Assembly (NCBI GenBank): GCA_947561715.1
Contig: OX387205.1
Span: 10,173,001 to 10,237,000, forward strand
Length of the DNA stretch: 64,000 nucleotides
Direction: 5' to 3'
Source of the DNA: Ascidia mentula
Lineage: Eukaryota; Chordata; Ascidiacea; Phlebobranchia; Ascidiidae
This document shows, piece by piece, positions 42,712-54,579 of this stretch; position 1 is the first letter of the stretch; each line of letters begins with the position of its first letter. The position numbers and the translations under genes were made by a program. The notes beneath the pieces are model-generated. The model made no database searches and was not told the origin of the DNA. It saw nothing but the letters and a program-made list of their open reading frames with translations.

Positions 42712-44165
42712 CAGTGGCGTATAGGACGCATATTGGTATTTCTATGAAAATAAGTTTCGGTGGCGGACAATGCCTACCGTATAGATCTCTGTCACAGAGC
42801 AAACCAGTGATTAATTTATAGTCAATTTTTCGATTGAATTAACGCACATGCTTGCGCTGTTGTCATAGCGAATTTTAAGGTGTTTGGTGCAGTTTTAGTG
42901 GGATTTTGGGCTATTTAATTAGGTACTTGCTAGTGGGTGCTGGTGAAAATGGAGCACAAAGTTCAGGCTGTGTTTGTGGAAAATGAATCGTTTCGTTTAA
43001 GTGGCCAATCATTCGTAATTTTATGAAAGATTCATCCCATATCAACAAATTTTGATCAAAATTAATCTCTAGAAAAATGGTTTGGCTACCCCCTGGGGGC
43101 ATTTGCCCCCCTGGTTAGTCAATATTTTTGACAAAAAATGAAATAGGATTTTGCAGAAAAATGAATCGTTTAACTGCCCACTCATTTGCATTTTTGTGTA
43201 AGTTCCAACTCTCCTCTATGCAATGGCATCAAATTTGGTTGGTGAAAAAGTGCCTAAGTACCCCCAGGGCTGTTTATACCCCCCCCCCCCCCCCTGTTGG
43301 TCATAAGGTCTTCCAGGAGGCTCAACAAGTCCTTGCTTTGTACAGTCTCATCCAGGACCCATCAACGGTCATTGGGAAACAAGCGGAACAGTGGCCAGAT
43401 GCATTACAGCAAAGGGCCTTAAAAACAGGATTTCTCCAATTCATTACCCATATAGGTCCTGTAGCCATCCAATGGGTGCGGGCTAAATATTCATGGGGTT
43501 AAGTAATCAAAATTTTTTAACAGGAAATGACTTGGCTGGTGTAACACCAAATTACTTTTATAACTTAAAAGTTTGGTTACAAATCAGGGCATTTCAGAAT
43601 ACCAAAATACAAATACTTTACTGCGGTAATTTGGAGGGGCCCCTGCATACGCCAATGGTTCAAGTTCTATCAGATGTACACGTGTTCAGGCAATTTTGCG
43701 CTTATCTGATTGTAACGACCCTTTTGCGAACCTAATTGCGTGAATTGCAAAATTATCAGCGATGTAGCAGATGCAATAAATGCAATAAATGCAAGATTCA
43801 AAATCCAGGACATTTCAGCAATTTTGCCACTTATCCCGGACACAATTTTGAACAGCAAAAACTCCGGACATGTCGAAGAAAATTCCTGCGTTTGGCAACC
43901 TAATAGAGTTGAAGGTTTTGGCATCGCAGGTCTTGATCACAATATGCGTTTGTCAAGTTGGGGCGGATCCTAAATGGATGACACACAAAATCGCAAAGCT
44001 TTATTCCCCAAAAAAGCCTGCAGTGGCGGATGTATTGATTTGGGTTCGTAGCAAGCTTGATTTGAGTGGAGCATGCATGGCTGTTTGCTCGAGAATTTTT
44101 TTGAATCCGCCCTGGCTTATAACCAACAAGCTTCCTTTTGATCGGGTAGTATTTCAACAGTGATC
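42712..44165. mobile_element. Degenerate repeat region, probable DNA-transposon remains
   Basis: The region opens with CAGTGGCGTATAGG, reminiscent of the ends of common animal DNA transposons. Two diverged copies of a unit of about 177 bp follow, starting GAAAATGAATCGTTT at 42979 and GAAAAATGAATCGTTT at 43156. Each ends in a C-rich stretch, the second with a run of 16 C at 43279-43294. An open frame continues after the C run to 43502 with peptide-like composition (VFQEAQQVLALYS, GKQAEQWPDALQQRALKTG), and other open pieces continue to 44163 in different frames. I do not recognise the encoded protein. The boundaries are approximate. Confidence 0.45.
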
Positions 44166-46231
44166 GGGGTGCCGTGAGCCCGGGGTCGTGAAATGATCTC
44201 CCACGGAAGCATGATTTGTCTTGTCAGTAAAAAGTGACCTTGATTTGGTTTTGTTTCGATTCCACACATTATTGTGTCGTTTATTGATGACGAGTTAAAC
44301 TGCTGGTTATACTGTGACCTTGTTTTGTACAGGTTCTGTTTCCAAAATTAAAATGTTGTTTCAGGTAAGAGAAAGGTGTTTGGTTAAGTACGATTTGTTA
44401 TTTGATTTTATTTCAAAGATCCAAGTAGCTTTTACGTACCTTTCAGTTACTCGAAACATTTGGCCCATTTCTGTACCTCGGTATTATTGCAGTCTATTTC
44501 TGTGCTCTTTGTGGTCGTCATGCTTGGTCGACTTTTCTGACGTCAAACGCCGATCAATCTTTTGGTTGACGTTCTCGAAACTCCGGCTATACGTGTGTGC
44601 GTTAGTGCGTAGTCGGTCTGTCCACATTTAGTAAATTGTCTGTAGTTCTTTGGACGTTACAGCCTGTCTGGAGCGGTATTTTATTCAAATGGTGTAATGA
44701 TAGCAGGCAGAGTGCAATACGTATTTCATTTTGCTTTGCAATGATTTTATTTGTTGGCGTCTATCGAATTTCTGCACTGCAATCACAGTGATCACGATGC
44801 AGTGTTCTGGTGAAGTTGTGTAACAGCAGATAATGATAGAACTTATTAAATTATGTTTTTCATTGAGTTTTATACCTTTTTTTGCATAATTTTGATCTCT
44901 TTCTGATTTAATACTTTTTGTGTAATCCAGTAATCTGCTGTTTGGGTGTTATAAAGTACTGTGTGCATTGTTGCTTGCTTGAGTAGTAGTTAGCACATAG
45001 ACTATACCTTATATGTGACATCCAATTTAAGAAAATTAAACTAAAGGTTTTCCTGTAATATTTCACAATTGTCATTATTATATTATTATACAAAGTGTGA
45101 AAAAAAGTGGTGTCAACATTCAGTTAGAATTTAATTTATATAGGCCTCGATGTGATATCCTGTTGTGTTTTAGTGATTAAAAAAATAAAACAATATTAGC
45201 AAATTGCAATAAACAAGTTTAAAACCGGTGCTTGGTTGAAGTGCTTGTCTAGTGTTTGTTCCTATTCATTGTCTGTCCGTCCATTCATGAAGTGCCATAC
45301 AAAACAAAGTACTGAGCACTTCACTTGTCATTGCTGCTGCTACATCCTGGTTTCGTGGCTTTGCCGGATTTCAAATGGCACTGTACAAAACCTGAATCAA
45401 ATGCCGGATCTGTTTGTGCTCACCGGTTGTGTTAAAACCAGTGCATGGCTTTCTATGTGCTTAAAGGGTGGCTGCACGTTAGTCGATATCTCCTAAAGTA
45501 GAGCTCCTGCGGTATTTCAAGTGTGTGTGCTATTTGGTTTGGTTGGAAGTGTTAGCACCATCGGGTCTGGCATGTGTTTGCTTATTATTGTGAAATATTT
45601 GTTCTGCCTAAGGTGTTTAAACCATTCATGAGGAAACAGCACATTGTGCAGTTGTATGAAGACATAAGCTTTTGTTGACCAGCTAATTTCTTTATTTTGT
45701 CTGTTGCAGTTGTATACCTTGAAAAACTAGAAAGACTAAAACTAGAATATATAGCAAACATTGACTTAAAAAAGTCTAATATTGTGACATGTAAGCTCCT
45801 TCATGAGCCTATCATTATTTGCTGACAGAAGCTTGCAAAACTACTGTCTCTGTGTCATGATACAGTGACGTTGGTCATAGTACAAAGTCTAACATGTGTG
45901 CGGTTAATTGTTAACCAGTGCAAATAGGCAGTGGGTACCATAGGTTGTTTAGGTGTCCATAACATTGCAAAGGGTTATGTAAAGCAGTTTTGATGTAAGA
46001 AGTAGTTAGTGGCTGAAACTGTTTGTGTATGAAAGATGATAATGTAAAATATTAAATTATCATGTATGTAATCATGCATTAGCTTACATCTGCTTTTTTA
46101 TTACATTTAAGTTTTGTTGAGTTTAGTAAAATTTATAATTAAAGCTTGTATTGCAAACAGAGTTTGAAATAATTTTAGGGAAACGTTGTTTAACTACCAA
46201 CAAAAAGTTTGGACATTGTTGTAGTTTGGGA
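44166..46231. other. Upstream region and 5' UTR of the SPATS2 homologue
   Basis: This is AT-rich sequence with no coding exon I can support. An acceptor (TTTTAG ending at 46178) lies 53 bp before the start codon, so at least one upstream leader exon, or trans-splicing to the leader, is expected. Confidence 0.45.
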
Positions 46232-49200
46232 ATGACTTCTATCAAGGATAAGGTAAGTAATGCTGACTTTATTTATGTGCACATGTGAATATTTTTTGTT
46301 GTGCATTTTGGTCTCATGATCAATCTTTGTATAAAATTACAGATAGCTGCTGTCCGATCTGTTGTCAGTGATCGTAGCAATGATGAAATTGTTCTAGTGT
46401 TACAACATCACGATGAAGATGTAGACAAAACCATAGCTGATTTTCTCGATGGGGGTAATACTATGCATTGTTTTTAAATTCCTTTGCCTAAAAGTTGTGG
46501 ACATTGGAGCATGCTTACTGACCCCTACTCATGGTTGATGTTGTTTTTAATATTGTGACTTTTCTCTGCAGGCAATGCAAATGACATTTTGACTGAATGG
46601 AAGCATGCTGGACCTCCCAGCAAAGGCAACAAAGCTAAGAAGCGCAAGAAGCAAAAGAAAGCAAAACAAGCTCAGGCTGCCAAAAATGCTCAAAATGTCG
46701 AAGAAATAAATTCTCCGAAATTAATGGTGAGATTCACCAAGCTAATATTTTATGTAGTCTGTCACTTATCTATTTATGTTACTGTCATAGTGCTGTATAT
46801 TATAATTAAAGTTCTCATGTTAACTTTAAATAATTTATCCCAGAATGGTCATGGAGAAACAGAAGATGAACCAAAGTCTGAAGAAATGGTCGATGAAAAA
46901 ACAGCGGCTGCACTAAAACAACTTTTAACCAACCAGAAAGCTGACAATTTTAAGGAGAATGACAACACGAACAGTGTGTCTGCAAACTCAGTGCCTGTCG
47001 CTGTGTTAAATGGCATGGATAATAGCGAAAATCACAGTGCTGAAGTTGCAAAAGCCATCAAACAACAACAGTATTTGTACCATGGTGGCCGAAGATCACG
47101 GACATCATCAGAGAATGCAACCAAGAAAAAGCAAAAACACCAACAGAGCAATCTTGCAGGTACAGTGTACCAGTATTACGCATACAAAGTGTAACAAAGC
47201 CTAGGGATCAGTTATATGCAAATATGCTTGTTTTTTAAGAAAGGTTATATTTATACTCTATGTTTATGTATTTGCAGGAAACAAAAATGAATCTATTGGA
47301 CAAGCATATCATGTAAGGCTTTGGTTTAGTAATTAGTTCATAATGTTTTTTGTTTGTTTATTATTGTAAAACAAGTTCTGAAATGCTCACATATTTGCTT
47401 ATAGTTGTAACATTGACAAGGCTGCTCTGCAATTTAGTAAAAGTAAATAATTCTTTGAACTTTTGTTAACAATTAAATTATTCTGCAGGCTGATGGGGCA
47501 GTGTCTGCAAACAAAAAAAGTGAGTACAATATTTATGTATATTGCCACACACCGTAATATACCCAACAGACAAGAGATAAGAAAGTGTGTTTACCTTCTG
47601 GTTGTTGGGTCTTGTAAACATGTGTTCCATTCAATGCAATATTAGCACAATATGTAGCAGGCACAATTCTGTAGGTTGTGTATCAGTGCAGTTAATTTCT
47701 TAAACCCTCAAGATTGTAGAATTAAGGAATACTGCCTACATTTTAAAAGAGGATTACAAAATTGTATCATACAATTTAATTTTTTGGAATATATAATAAA
47801 AAGAGTAAAACAATTTGAAAGCATGGCCTCACCAACAATTCAAAACAGTCCTAACACAGTTAGTCAATGTGTTAAAAACCCTCACAATCATTGCTGTGTG
47901 GGCTCTGCTTGCGGGGTGTAAACAAGATATGATGCCCTCAAAGCCATGGTGTTGCTTTCCAAATGGGGATCGTAGCACCTTACCAGTGTTGTAATAATTT
48001 CCTGTGTTGGCAGGCATTGAAAAGGCAGTGAAGGACCTCAACCGATGTACCGTATCCTATGGAAGATACAAGACCCTTTTAAATGCTGAAATTCAAGATA
48101 GTTACAAACGAATCAAACAGGTATTGATGTACACAAATTGTGTTAGATGTGCAAGTGTGTTTATTAATACTGTAAGGGAAATGTTTTGTTAGCGTAAATG
48201 ATACCATATTTTGTTAAAGAACAGTTTGATTGAAAAAGTCACAATAGGTAATGTATACATATTTGTCATGGTATATTGCTGTTTAACACACACAGAACCG
48301 CCTAAACAAACAATGGTAATGTCTTTGTAGGGAGAGGTGTGTCCAGGTTTTTAATGTCACAGGTAACCTTTTAACCGTTTTTTTTTTCTATTTTTAGGTG
48401 TTTGAGGAGCTTAGCAATGCGCTCATGGACAGAGAGGTCAAACTGATTCGAGAGCTGGACGAAATAAAAGAAGCTGCTAGTAAGTGTTTGCGGCACACGA
48501 GGTTCGCGCTTGGCGTTGGATTTCATTACCTCCCTGTTTTATTTTAATCATACCTGAGAAAGTCTGCATTAGGTTTTTTACCAATACTAATATTAGCGTG
48601 GCATTTTCCAACATTACGTGCGGCGCCAAATTTTCAGACAATCTAAAATTTGTCGCGCAATAAGTGGATGAGGAATGAATATTTTTGCACTCCAAATTGT
48701 AGGCGATATTAATAGATATTCCTGTTTGGTGCAAACGGGTTATCTGTTCTGTATAGCCTTGTCACATACTCTCAATAGTTAATGTATGGTCGTGTGTATG
48801 TTACCATTATATTCACTGCGGTGTTAACAACAGCTCCGTACATTTTCCAGCATATAAAACTATATACACGTGTTTCAGTCGAACTCATGGCAAAGAGAGA
48901 GGCACAGGCTCTCGAACTGAAGAGGCAAACCGATCGCGTTGATTCGATGAGCCACCAGCAACTCAACGATCTACGCAGTGAGATAAAACACTTTGTGGCT
49001 GAACGCAAGTTCGACGAAGAATTGGGGAGGACTTCTCGCTTTGTTTTTGACCGCGAGATTCTCACGCAGGTTATTCCGTCTATTGGGGAAAGTGAGTCTT
49101 AAATTTAGGCACCGTTGCTTTCTTTATTAAACTATATTGTTAGTATTTGTTCTGTTGATCCGATTTTCGGTAGTTTTGTGGTAAGTGGTATTAACACAAC

Positions 49201-52200
49201 TACAAAGGGTCGTTTTAACACATCTATACTATTGTATAAACAACCGTTTCTAGTGGTCCTTCTCCGGTTAAAGTGTGGGCATCTGATTATAGTTGGTACA
49301 TGTAAATTTTGTTTGCGCATGAAACCAATACAAGCTGGCATATGCGCCATGTCCGTTATGTACAGCACACGTTACTGGTTATTCAATCGCCGTACTAGGT
49401 ACAAGTAAACAGCGAGTAGGTGGTGTATTGGCCGCATCAACATGCACGTAGAAACCGGTTGCTGCTGGAATAAGCCTAAAACGAAAACGCCAGGGGGCGT
49501 TTTGAACTTAGGCGGTAGCTGATGATATAAGTGTTAATGCGACGAATCGGATTTTTTTAAAGACCTATATCACCGCTTTGGTAAACCGGTGTGGCCGCAT
49601 TAACTTCAAGTGTATAATTACTTTTGATTGTGTACAGATTAAAGGCTATAGTTAAAATCTATTGTTAGTTGGTATAGTGTTGTGTTCAATTGCGCTATAC
49701 AATGTGTTACAATTTACAATGCTTCGAGTGGTCTCACTACTTCAATGCCGGTTTCGCATTGCGGGCATGAATAAAAATCACCTCTATACCTTTTCGCAGT
49801 CACCGGCATTAAGAACTCGTACACTCCGCGTAATCGCACGGAATCAGCTGCCTCCTACACCTCTGACGCCGGTGGCAGCAACACTGTACAAGCGGGCGCA
49901 CCAACAAAAGAACCAGAGTCTGTGCCAACCAAGTTGACTCACGCCACCGCTCCCGGTAAGGTCTCGGCGCCTTACAAACCGTACCAGCCTTCAACCTCTG
50001 CAAAGAGTAATGCTTCTCAAACACCGCCCAACAAACTGCCCATTGCCGATCCAATCCAACCTGCCGATTCTTCACAAACCAAAACAAAACAGCCGAGTTC
50101 GTCCACTACCGCCCCTGCTAAAGGTATGTCGGTGTTTCAATATATTGATGACGTCAGAAGGTTTCTAATGTGAAACCACATAGAGGTTGTGTCAGAAAAC
50201 CTCGATGCGTTTTCATCAAAAGCTACAATATGTTTAACCGCAAAACTTCATTTATAGCTTCGGATTCTTTTAAAAAAACGACTGGTTATTTTAAGTAATG
50301 CGTAACATTGTGAAAAATTGTGTTCACTGTGTTTAAACGGTTGACTTCTCAGCGACCCTTATACCCACCCGCGACCAAAGTACAAAGGTCTGTATCATTG
50401 AGCTTTGCAAACAATATCAAATACCACAAACTCCATCACGTTAGCACAGCGGAATAACACCTTTTGTATTTGTTGTTTATGTTTGTCACTAAATCATTAA
50501 CGGGGTCGCAAAGTTGCCAACGTTGTAGTTTAGTGGCCTCCCTTGTATTTTTGATCTTGTTCGTTCACAACTTGCTGTAATGCTGTGCAATTTTACCTGC
50601 TTACTTAGAGGCACGATACCAGTTGCAAAGTAAGGTTTCTACGTATCAGCTCATGTTGTGGGCGTGAGATTTGCCTCGTATACTTGCCCTGCCCCAAGGC
50701 TGTGAAGTTTTAGAGGTTGTATTCATTTGCTTCGTTGTATTCATTTTTCGTTGTTCCGAGTGGCCAGATGTGGATGCAATCTATCATTTAAAACAAATAT
50801 CTCCGTGTGTCCAAGTTGTGTCGACATGGCACCCCACAAGCATTGTTTATTGCTGTTCCATTCGGGAGTGGCATTGTTCCTTCCGACTCCAAGCTTCCGA
50901 TATTTTTGTGTAAATTATACCCAGTGCATGAAACCATTCACAGTGGTGTGTTTTTGGTTTCTTATTTACTGGCAGAAATGAGTGTTTCATGGCAAATAAT
51001 TACTGTCGATGGTTTTCTGGGGCATATCAATGTTTTTATTCATCCCAATCAAACTTGAAACATTAGCGGTGTATGAACTGTTATATGGGTTGCTTTACAA
51101 CAAAGTATTTCCAAAGCCGCAATCCGCAATCGTACGCAGCACGATTTTAGGGCACAAGAACTCGCCAACCAAAGACAAATACCTGACGTGCAAAGTCATT
51201 GTCGAAAACCCTGAACTAAATTTTGAGGTGCGGTAAACTATGACATTTCGCCAAGGCAGACTGCTCGATATTTGCGCATCCTTTTAATAAAAATCCCCGA
51301 TTTTCGGTGTCTGCGTCAGTAATACTAGTGCCCACCCACACATAACATCATGTACGTCATACTGTTATTGGCTTGTACGTCACATCCCGGTAAGTTTGCC
51401 AGACTGTTGTTGTGGTATGACAGCAAATGGTGTTTTGTATCTTACTTACACTACCCAGCACTTGCGGAATTCGTCCTCACGATAAGCGTTTAGTAGTTGT
51501 AAATAATGTGCTTTTTCTAATATATGTATTTTAACCTTGTTGCTTGGGTTGTATAAGAAGCAAAAGGATATTCTATCAGAGCAAATACTAATCTGTTCAA
51601 CAACACTGAACACTTTTATAGTTCCTTTTTCCGAAATAGCGAAAAATTGGACACGCAAATTGCTGCACGACCGCTCGATTTCAGTGAATCCCTTGCCTTT
51701 GTAAAGGACATGGTGTTAATTACCACAACGTCACTCATTCCAATCCAGATGTTGGATAACGTGTTGTTGGCAACCGCGCAAAGCCAAGCTCGGAGCTGAT
51801 TCAACGAAAATTGCCGCCTGGTGCCTTATTCATAACCCAGGAGCCGCGTCCTGCTTTCGCAACAGCAAAATAACAGCCCTCCCTCCATTGAGTTGCTGAA
51901 CAATGCCGCTGCCGCCCGAACATAATCCACAAACAAAGGAGGCACGCGCGCGCCCTGTCGGAATCCAAGTTACCTCGGTGGGGATTCCCCGCCCACGTTG
52001 CCTACGTGGCTGTTTTTCTGGCTGTGCGTCTATTTCGGACTCGGCCATTGGCCCTTCTCTCGTAAAGGTGTGCGACCGCGCGGAAGGTGTAAGGCTGGAT
52101 TTGGGTTCCTGAATTTGAAGCTTGTCGCTCAGTGCGGGTTTCCCTTGCCACCGACTTGTCCCCAACCCACTGTGACTAAACAGCCTCTGCGTTTCTGTAA

Positions 52201-54579
52201 AGTGATTGTAAGGGCGTATTCAGACTTTTGTCCTAGAGACTTCGGCAGTTGTTGCAAGATGCAAAAAAGGCATCAAGATTGAATGTGTAAACACCATGGC
52301 TGCAATTGAATTAATTTGTGCGCGTGTAAAGACAGACATAGGCAGCAAATTTCATGACTGTATTGTCCACAAACAAACTGCCTTCTTGTTGCAATTTATA
52401 CACTTTAGTTCATAAAGGTGTGCTCCCAATCACCATTTTGACCCGGGGCGTTTTATATTAGATGATTCGACTACGCACGATCTATTCATAGACCCTCATG
52501 ACGCAGCTTAGAAATGTCACGCTGCTTGTACAAGCAGGCCAAAACCAAACGGTCCCAACAGCAAAGCAACTGTCACCTGTATTCGCATTCGCTTACATGA
52601 ATCCAGCATCAAGTGGTCGTAAATTTACTTTCATTTCGGAAAGTAGGTTTTGGATATGACTCGTGTACTTCTTGATAGCTTAAATATACTTCTCCTGGAA
52701 ATTTAGTCTTAACTGCTGGTGTTCACAATGCGAATACATCCTTGCAGTGCCGAAATATGGGCGCCAAATTTATGTTGTATAATAACCACACCACACTTGT
52801 TGTTCGTAGGAGCCACTCCCGGCGTGCGCTATTTGCTTTGTCAGGTCACGAACCGGTATTTTATGACGCCGTTGTCGGTTTCGGGTTGCGCCAAAATTGA
52901 ATTGACGTAAAAAGACCTTATGTTTGATGGCAGTTTTCGAGCCTCGTTTTTCGTGTGTATAAGCTACCTTATTGCACTGAAGGTATTGTCTTGAAAATCT
53001 GTCGAAACTTGTCTGCACCAATTTTATAGCATACCTTTTTGTTGCAGCAAAAGAAGTCACTAATGGCCACGTCGAAGACTGGGCAGCCGAAGCATCCGAT
53101 CTACCTCTGCCTGTAATTATTGACCAAAACGAACGTTATGTCAACACGACAGTGTGGCGATTAACTGTGTTTTTTCCATAACAGGAAAGTCCGGCTTCAT
53201 GGGCAAGCGCCACCCCCATTATGACTCCAGATGGGACTTTCAAAGACGGCGGAATGTCGAACCCACAGCCACAAAGGTAATTTCGTTTGAGAAAGGCCAT
53301 TAGACGACCACCCACCCCTATTCTTCACCTTTTCAAACAGTGTTTGCGGAATATTTTTTGCCGAACTTTTCTTCATGTGGAATATACAGTATAAACGTGC
53401 TTTGTACTATCTTGCGGCCTATTTAAGACTATCCAGACCAGAACACACAGCAAACCGTTGTAACTTTTCATTCGCTCACCCTAAGCCTTTGCGAAAGACA
53501 ACATTTAATTGCGAATTACACTTTTATCTGTGGCTAATATTTGACTGATGTGGGTTAAGATTTGTGGCTTCAGCATATCCATCCATTTCATACATTTTTA
53601 TAAAATTTATATTATCATCGTACAGAACTCCGCGTCGAGACAGACACCAAAAGTCATCCATCAGCGAAAAGGTTAGTTGATTCTGCTTGCATTCCAACAG
53701 TATAGGAATTATGTACAAGCATGCTCTGCTGTATTGTAAACCAGCATACCACCCCTTGACTTCGGTCGGTCTGGCGTTTTCTGTTCGAAGCCCTTCATTT
53801 TTATCAAATTGAATATATATTGGGCGGCACCCTATAGTATATCACAGCAATACCAACGCTTTACAATTTCTTGCAGGACAAAGACCTCATGCCACCGCCG
53901 AACAAAATCCCTCAGTCGAAATCAACTGCCCCCAAACTGCCCGACCCAAAACGCGAAAGAAGTGCCGACGGCCCCAGGAACAACACTGGTGACAGCAACC
54001 AACGCAACTTCAAAAGCGTAGACTACAAAGCGTCCGGTGACCGTCCACCGTACAGGGGAGGACCACGCGGCAGGGGCAGAGGGGGATTTTATAGGGGTAA
54101 CAGAGGGGGACCCATGAGGGGATCGTACCCGAGGGGTGGCTATCAGGGAAACAATGACTACGGCCCCAGGCCCAACAGTGGCCCATACAGGAACGATAGG
54201 GGCGGAAGGCAACAACGTGGACAATATGGTGGCCCTAATAGGCGTTATAACGACGCAGATGGGTACAACCAGAAGTACAGCAAGGGGGAAGGCCCGGGTT
54301 CTGGTCCAAAGAGCGCCGTGGATGGGGAGAAGAGGAGCGCTGCGCCCAAGGTGGGTGTTACTACAACATTTGTTTTTCTGTTACTGTGTTCAAAAATGCA
54401 CATTTAAAGTAATCTAAACTATTTTTTGTTTTCATTGCTTGGTACCATATTCTCAATGATATGTTGGTCTTTTGTTTAATTTACTTAAATGTGTTAATTA
54501 GAATGGTCGTCTACGCTTTCTGGTGTTTAATTTACGTTCCCGACTTTTCCAGGATTCAACAGCGCCAAAATCTAATTGA
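46232..54579 (+). CDS. SPATS2L: SPATS2/SPATS2L family protein with RGG-rich C-terminus
   Basis: This is a homologue of the spermatogenesis-associated serine-rich 2 family, cytoplasmic proteins linked to RNA granules and stress; precise function is unknown. Fifteen exons join in phase: 46232-46252, 46343-46454, 46572-46726, 46844-47159, 47278-47312, 47489-47519, 48014-48120, 48398-48479, 48879-49091, 49800-50123, 53048-53112, 53185-53276, 53626-53671, 53877-54350 and 54553-54579, giving 699 residues (human paralogues are about 550). Residues 1-60 match the family UBA/CUE-like start (AVRSVVSDRSNDEIVLVLQ), followed by a lysine-rich tract. The conserved core is GIEKAVKDLNRCTVSYGRY to SEIKHFVAERKFDEELGR. 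The exon at 53877 adds about 60 residues rich in RGG/RG (RGGPRGRGRGGFYRGNRGG), a typical RNA-binding segment. Whether it is orthologous to SPATS2, SPATS2L or predates their split is undecided. Confidence 0.9.
49474..49513. repeat. Imperfect hairpin in SPATS2 intron 9
   Basis: GCCTAA...GAAAACGCC pairs with GGCGTTTT...TTAGGC around a 3-4 base loop. GGCCGCATCAAC (near 49430) and GGCCGCATTAAC (near 49593) lie on either side as direct copies. It may be the core of a small decayed element. Confidence 0.4.
51900..52170. other. CpG-rich patch inside SPATS2 intron 10
   Basis: This part of the 2.9 kb intron is visibly rich in G, C and CpG (for example GGCACGCGCGCGCCCTG) compared with the AT-rich surroundings. 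Open frames run on both strands but none is recognisable. It could be an internal promoter, an insertion or foreign-derived sequence. Confidence 0.4.
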
